Shown in pieces: positions 60,247 through 64,000 of a stretch of 64,000 nucleotides of DNA. The DNA is taken from NCBI GenBank assembly GCA_030831315.1, contig JAURLI010000015.1, positions 1-64,000 of the forward strand, in the 5' to 3' direction. The DNA comes from Alphaproteobacteria bacterium (GTDB lineage Bacteria > Pseudomonadota > Alphaproteobacteria > SMXQ01). Within the stretch, counting starts at the first letter, position 1. The number at the start of each line of letters is the position of its first letter. A program made the position numbers and the translations under genes. The notes under the pieces are model-generated. The model made no database searches. It saw only the letters and a program-made list of their open reading frames with translations, and had not been told where the DNA came from.

Positions 60247-60976
60247 TCACGGCAATCCTGTTGACGTTCCCCGCGGGAACGTAAGCCGTGCGTCGGCGGG
60301 CGCGCTGGGGCGTGCCGCTGACGGCATAGATCTGCTTGGTCGCTTCCATGATGACGACGCCCGCGAAGCGGGGCAGCAGGCGGGTCCCGAGATTCTCCCA
60401 TGCCGTTGCCGCCCCCAGAACCATGCGCGAACGCGATGGCGGCACGAACAAGGCACCTTCGGTCACGGTCGGCGTGAACAGGTTGTCGCGCAACAGCCGC
60501 GAAAGCTGGCGGGCACTATAGGGATGACCATGGGCGAAGGGCGTGCGCTCGACGCGCGCCCAGATGCCGCGCCGGTTCGGCACGACGACAATGACGCGCC
60601 CGGCATCGGCAAGCACCCGCCACACTTCGCGCAGCATGGGGCGAAGGGATTCGGCGTTCTCGACTGCATGGACCAGCAGCACGCGGTCGAAGGCGTTGTC
60701 GGGAAAGGGCAGGTCGAGCTCGTCCACCAGCACGGCGCGATTGGCCGCACCACGCGGCCAGTGCAGGACGCCCTGGCCCATCGGCATGGCGGCCAGCACG
60801 CGCTCGGCCTCCTCGGCGAAGGGACTGAGATAGGGGCCTGCGTAACCAAGCCCCAGCACCCGGCAGCCGCGCACATCGGGCCACATCAGGCGCAGCCGCG
60901 CCCGTACCGTGCGGGCGGCAACGCCGCCCAGGCTGGTCGCATAGAAATCGCGAAGATCGACGACATCGGGCCACAT
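60212..60976 (-). CDS. Class I SAM-dependent methyltransferase (domain 11 type)
   Basis: The 254-residue protein has CRVLGLGYAGPYL as the SAM-binding loop (near residue 37), VLHWPRGAANRAVLVDELDLPFPDNAFDRVLLVHAVE (near 75-110) and RVIVVVPNRRGIWARVE (near 135). It lacks the usual acidic SAM contact typical of enzymes with GxGxG. This family in alphaproteobacteria sits near gloB and metW but its substrate is unknown. Its ATG at 60976 was chosen for the conserved MWPDVVDLRDFYAT start. The C-terminus overlaps metW antisense. Confidence 0.82.
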   Translation of the reverse strand: MWPDVVDLRDFYATSLGGVAARTVRARLRLMWPDVRGCRVLGLGYAGPYLSPFAEEAERVLAAMPMGQGVLHWPRGAANRAVLVDELDLPFPDNAFDRVLLVHAVENAESLRPMLREVWRVLADAGRVIVVVPNRRGIWARVERTPFAHGHPYSARQLSRLLRDNLFTPTVTEGALFVPPSRSRMVLGAATAWENLGTRLLPRFAGVVIMEATKQIYAVSGTPQRARRRTAYVPAGNVNRIAVTSSAEKRPAPR

Positions 60977-61019
60977 GGCGCGGAGCCTAACACGCCGCCG
61001 CGCGCCATGCAGCGCCCCC

Positions 61020-61277
61020 TCATGGCCCCCGGCGCATGCGGGGCGGCAAGCCCTCAAGGATGCGCTCTATCTCCGCCCGGTCGCGGCCGATGGCGTGAAG
61101 GGTCGAAGGGTCGATCTCGGCCAGATCGTTGTAGGCCCGGATGCGATGGCACCATCTGGAAAAACCCGCGGCGGCGCGGCACAAGGTGGAAACACAGGCC
61201 GAGATCGCCATGCGGATGCGACGGCGCGGCTTGGCTGACGGGGCGGCGGCAACTGGCGCGGACATTGGCCTGAACAT
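61020..61277 (-). CDS. DUF1127 small protein
   Basis: The 85-residue protein ends in a DUF1127 segment, HRIRAYNDLAEIDPSTLHAIGRDRAEIERI (residues about 45-75). The family comprises small arginine-rich regulators in alphaproteobacteria that affect carbon use and RNA handling. The ATG 61277 has AAAGGAG upstream; the track start adds 19 residues. The gene diverges from the LysR gene through an AT-rich region. Confidence 0.8.
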   Translation of the reverse strand: MFRPMSAPVAAAPSAKPRRRIRMAISACVSTLCRAAAGFSRWCHRIRAYNDLAEIDPSTLHAIGRDRAEIERILEGLPPRMRRGP

Positions 61278-61330
61278 GGGCGGCTCCTTTCCGGTCGTGT
61301 GTGACCGGAAGAAACCTAGGCCCGCGTGAT

Positions 61331-61380
61331 ACATATGTTAAATATGTTGTTACAGTATATTTCATATGTTTTAGATATGT
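61331..61380. promoter_or_regulatory. AT-rich operator-like region upstream of the LysR gene
   Basis: AAATAT-N11-ATATTT (61340-61362) has the T-N11-A architecture of LysR binding sites. CATATG occurs at 61332-61337 and 61363-61368, 31 bp apart, each followed by TTxxA and a second ATATG. It fits autoregulation of the LysR gene and control of the divergent DUF1127 gene. Direct evidence is absent. Confidence 0.5.
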
Positions 61381-61381
61381 C

Positions 61382-62290
61382 ATGGAACTGCGCCACCTCA
61401 GGTATTTCGTCGCCGTCGCCGAAGAGGGCCACGTCACCCGCGCGGCCGAACGGCTGGGCATCCAGCAGCCGCCGCTGAGCCAGCAGATCCGCGCGATGGA
61501 GGACGAACTCGACGTCCAGCTCTTCCGCCGCAAACCGCGTGGCGTCGAACTGACCGACGCGGGGCGAGCGCTGCTTGCCGATGCGCGGCGCATTCTGGGC
61601 GACGTCGATCAGGCGCTTTCGCGTACGCGGCGCACGGGGCGCGGCGAAGAGGGACGCATCGCCGTCGGCTTCACCAGTTCGGCCCCCTTCCACCCTTTCG
61701 TGCCACGGGTGCTGCGCAATTTCCGCGAGGATTTCCCGCAGGTGGCGATGACGCTGGACGAAGGCGGCACCGCCGATCTCGTCGCCGCGATCCGCTCCGA
61801 ACAAATCGACGCAGCCTTCATCCGCTCGCCGGTGCCCGAAGGCGAGAACATCGCTACCTATGACATTCTCGAAGAACCGATGTGCGTCGCCCTTCCCAAA
61901 TCGCATCGGCTCGCTCGTGGCGCAAAGACGAAGCCCGTGGCGCTCGGCGATCTCGCCGGGGATTCCTTTATCCTCTACCGGCGCGCCTCCGGTCCCGGTC
62001 TCTACGATGGAATCGTCGGCGCCTGTCACGATTCGGGCTTCAACCCGCGTATCGAGCAGGAGGCACCGCGCATCGTCGCCACCCTCAACCTGGTCGCCTC
62101 GGGCCTCGGCGTTACGCTGGTGCCCGAATCGCTCCAGGCGATGCGCCTCGAAGGCATCCGCTACCTGCCGCTGGCAACACGCAGGAAACTGGTGGCCCCG
62201 CTCCGCCTCGCCTGCCGCAGCGTCGATCATTCGGCCGCCGCCAGGCGCTTTGTCGCTGCCGCGCGCAAGGCAGCACGCACGGGCGGTTGA
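61382..62290 (+). CDS. LysR-family transcriptional regulator
   Basis: The 302-residue protein has the HTH MELRHLRYFVAVAEEGHVTRAAERLGIQQPPLSQQIRAMED (residues 1-45) and an effector-binding domain (about 90-290) with GFTSSAPFHPFVP. The ATG 61382 fits the canonical LysR N-terminus; the track start adds 27 residues. It diverges from DUF1127 across an AT-rich operator region. Target genes and effector are unknown; the effector domain resembles aromatic-acid-responsive members. Confidence 0.92.
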   Translation: MELRHLRYFVAVAEEGHVTRAAERLGIQQPPLSQQIRAMEDELDVQLFRRKPRGVELTDAGRALLADARRILGDVDQALSRTRRTGRGEEGRIAVGFTSSAPFHPFVPRVLRNFREDFPQVAMTLDEGGTADLVAAIRSEQIDAAFIRSPVPEGENIATYDILEEPMCVALPKSHRLARGAKTKPVALGDLAGDSFILYRRASGPGLYDGIVGACHDSGFNPRIEQEAPRIVATLNLVASGLGVTLVPESLQAMRLEGIRYLPLATRRKLVAPLRLACRSVDHSAAARRFVAAARKAARTGG

Positions 62291-62336
62291 GGCCGCGGCC
62301 CGCGGGGGCTATCCTCGCTCCCTCAAAGGACAGGAC

Positions 62337-63113
62337 ATGGCCCGGCTGAAAATCCACCGCATACCCGCCCGCAAGGACAACTACCTCTGGCTCGCCCACG
62401 AGCCCGATACCGATACCGTCGCCATCGTCGATCCGGCCGATGCGGAACCGGTCATCGCCAAGTGCGAGGAACTGGGCCTGAGCCTGACCCATATCCTCAA
62501 CACCCATCACCACGGCGATCACACGGGCGGCAACCTGGCGCTGAAGGAATACTTCGACTGCGTCATCATCGGGCCGGCCGCCGACCGCGACCGCATTCCC
62601 GGCATCGACATTCCGGTGGGCGAGGACGACACGGTGGCGCTCGGCACCGAAACGGGGCGCGTCTTCGACGTGCCGGGCCACACGCGCGGGCATATCGCCT
62701 ACTGGTTCGCTTCGTCGGACGCGCTGTTCTGCGGCGATACGCTGTTTGCCATGGGCTGCGGCCGCCTGTTCGAGGGCACGCCCGCGCAGATGTGGGACTC
62801 TCTTTCCAAGTTCGCCGACCTGCCCGACGAAACCCGCGTCTACTGCGCCCATGAATACACCGAGGCCAATGCCCGCTTCGCCCTGACCGTGGACCCCGAT
62901 AATGCGGCGCTGAAAAAGCGCGCCGCCGCCGTCTCGCGCCTGCGCGCCGCGGGCAAGGCCACCGTGCCCTCGACCATGGAAGACGAGCGCGCCACCAATC
63001 CCTTCCTGCGTGCCGAGGAGCCGGGGTTGCAGGAAGCGCTTGGCCTCGTCGGCGCCGATGCGGTCGCCGTCTTTGCCGAGACGCGCCTGCGCAAGGACAA
63101 TTTCAAGGCTTGA
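62337..63113 (+). CDS. gloB: Hydroxyacylglutathione hydrolase (glyoxalase II)
   Basis: The 258-residue metallo-beta-lactamase-fold protein has ILNTHHHGDHTGG (near residue 53), GHTRGHIAYW (near 112), FCGDTLFAMGCGRLFEGT (near 132) and YCAHEYTEANARFA (near 170), the dinuclear site of glyoxalase II. It hydrolyses S-lactoylglutathione to lactate and glutathione. The ATG 62337 has AAAGGA upstream. Fits the glutathione-related genes in this part of the window. Starts 46 bp after the LysR gene. Confidence 0.95.
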   Translation: MARLKIHRIPARKDNYLWLAHEPDTDTVAIVDPADAEPVIAKCEELGLSLTHILNTHHHGDHTGGNLALKEYFDCVIIGPAADRDRIPGIDIPVGEDDTVALGTETGRVFDVPGHTRGHIAYWFASSDALFCGDTLFAMGCGRLFEGTPAQMWDSLSKFADLPDETRVYCAHEYTEANARFALTVDPDNAALKKRAAAVSRLRAAGKATVPSTMEDERATNPFLRAEEPGLQEALGLVGADAVAVFAETRLRKDNFKA

Positions 63114-63155
63114 GCCAACAACGGCGCCGATGGCGCCCATAAGGGAGAACCGTCC

Positions 63156-63749
63156 ATGAAGCTTTACCAGTCCCCCACGTCGCCTTTCGTGCGCATGGCC
63201 CGCGCCACGGCCGAACTGAAAGGGCTCACCAGCCGCATCGAACTGATGGATGCGCGCGCCGACCAGGCCGCCTTCGAGAAGCTCAATCCTCTCAACAAGG
63301 TCCCGACGCTGGTCACCGACGACGGCGAGGTGCTGATCGAATCGCGCCTGATCTGCCAGTACCTCGACGGCCTTGCAGGCGGCCCGCAGCTTTACCCGAA
63401 AGATGACGGCGCCCGCCGCAAGATCCTTCAGCAGGAAGCCCTGATCCACGGGGTCATGGACGCCTCGGTCGCCCGCCGCATGGACCAGCGCAAGCCCGAC
63501 GCGCCTGCCTCCGCCTGGTGGGAGGAGCGCCAGAAGCGCAAGGTGGATATCGGCCTTAACGTCATCGAAAAGGCGCTTGGCGATTACACCGGCAACAACA
63601 CCGTCACTCCGGTGCTGGTGGGCTGCATGTGCCATTTCCTCGACCGTGTCTGCCCCGACGACTGGCGCCAGGGCCGCCCGGGACTGGCCAAGTGGTACGA
63701 GGCCTACCGCAAGGAGCCGCACATGGCCAAAACCGAAGTCAACGAGTAG
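63156..63749 (+). CDS. Glutathione S-transferase family protein
   Basis: The 197-residue GST begins KLYQSPTSPFVRMARATAELKG, matching the YibF/GST-like subgroup, with the cis-proline in NKVPTLV (near residue 51) and ESRLICQYLD contacting the gamma-glutamyl end (near 65). An all-alpha C-terminal domain follows. Substrate unknown. Its GGAGAA precedes the ATG; it lies 43 bp after gloB. Confidence 0.87.
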   Translation: MKLYQSPTSPFVRMARATAELKGLTSRIELMDARADQAAFEKLNPLNKVPTLVTDDGEVLIESRLICQYLDGLAGGPQLYPKDDGARRKILQQEALIHGVMDASVARRMDQRKPDAPASAWWEERQKRKVDIGLNVIEKALGDYTGNNTVTPVLVGCMCHFLDRVCPDDWRQGRPGLAKWYEAYRKEPHMAKTEVNE

Positions 63750-63883
63750 CCCTATCCCGCCCGCTCGCCCGGCCATGCCCCAAGACGAGGCTTGCGCCGG
63801 GCAACGGGATCGGGTGCAATACGCCGGCTTCAGGGCCCGCCCGGAACATCAACGAACAGGGCGGCCCGCACAGGGAGAGTTTC

Positions 63884-64000
63884 ATGCGCACGCCACAGGG
63901 CGCGGCCGGTCAGGCCGCGGGCGAGCCTGCCATCATTCGCAAATATGCAAACCGGCGTCTTTATGACACCTCGCGCGGGCGCTGCGTCACGCTCGCAGAC
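63884..64000 (+). CDS. phaR: Polyhydroxyalkanoate synthesis regulator PhaR, partial
   Basis: The visible 39 residues end with IIRKYANRRLYDTSRGRCVTLAD, the conserved DNA-binding start of PhaR, which represses phasin and PHA genes until it binds PHA granules. The gene continues past the window edge. GGGAGAG precedes the ATG. An alanine/glycine-rich leader of 16 residues precedes the core. Confidence 0.88.
   Translation, partial: MRTPQGAAGQAAGEPAIIRKYANRRLYDTSRGRCVTLAD

Noticed and set aside
62112-63776. 554-residue minus-strand ORF over gloB and the GST gene
   Set aside because: The plus strand encodes glyoxalase II and GST with full motifs; the antisense reading has no recognised domain.

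Overview
The window looks like a chromosomal segment of a GC-rich, free-living alphaproteobacterium, probably of the Rhodospirillales or a nearby order. The evidence is the set of alphaproteobacterial gene neighbourhoods: ftsE-ftsX-ydcF-plsC, a TIGR02302/DUF4175 giant membrane protein next to argH-lptM-lysA, a CpdR-type receiver next to an MJ0042-type zinc-ribbon protein, methylsuccinyl-CoA dehydrogenase with a PduO-type cobalamin adenosyltransferase and etfBA, tyrC-hisC-chorismate mutase facing metX-metW, a Coq7-type hydroxylase, and a PHA-responsive phaR start at the right edge. I see no insertion sequence, prophage, CRISPR array, integrase or rRNA. One tRNA gene, tRNA-Leu(CAA), is present. 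No gap between genes exceeds about 290 bp.

Layout. (1) 1-3.8 kb: three tandem, very similar periplasmic receptors of the Bug/TTT type, each followed by a near-identical hairpin terminator. (2) 3.8-20.6 kb: a catabolic-looking region with gamma-glutamyltransferase, two related cupins, two related D-2-hydroxyacid dehydrogenases, two SDRs, a dienelactone hydrolase, a Tat-type deaminase, an amidase with an unusual signature, an M29/NicX-like metalloprotein, glutaminase, an ornithine cyclodeaminase-like protein, methylmalonate-semialdehyde dehydrogenase and a fourth Bug receptor. (3) 20.7-27 kb: DUF423, a 59-residue CDGSH protein missed by the ORF track, tRNA-Leu, a GST, a MetE-like protein, and a TAXI-TRAP transporter with fused permease. 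(4) 27-31.2 kb: the Anbu (bacterial proteasome-like) cluster with circularly permuted ATP-grasp, alpha-E and transglutaminase proteins. (5) 31.2-40.8 kb: redox and membrane genes, then an ethylmalonyl-CoA-pathway block (mcd, adenosyltransferase, etfBA, 3-hydroxybutyryl-CoA dehydrogenase). (6) 40.8-51 kb: arginine and lysine biosynthesis, cell-cycle and cell-division genes. (7) 51-64 kb: B12-dependent ribonucleotide reductase, ChaC, aromatic/histidine amino-acid genes, methionine genes, a LysR regulator, glyoxalase II, a GST and the start of phaR.

How they fit together. Adenosylcobalamin is a recurring theme: the adenosyltransferase makes the cofactor used by NrdJ and, elsewhere in the genome, by the mutases that feed methylsuccinyl-CoA to Mcd. 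EtfAB is the likely electron acceptor for Mcd. The receptors, amidase, glutaminase, GGT and dehydrogenases suggest a scavenger of carboxylic acids and amides. The points most worth following up are the DnaA-box cluster in front of nrdJ, the Anbu island, the glutaminase with a substituted catalytic lysine position, the degenerate P-protein between hisC and metX, the degenerate phosphoesterase, and the repeated use of shared CTAG stop codons between convergent genes. Starts were re-chosen wherever the ORF track extends upstream of the likely initiation codon.
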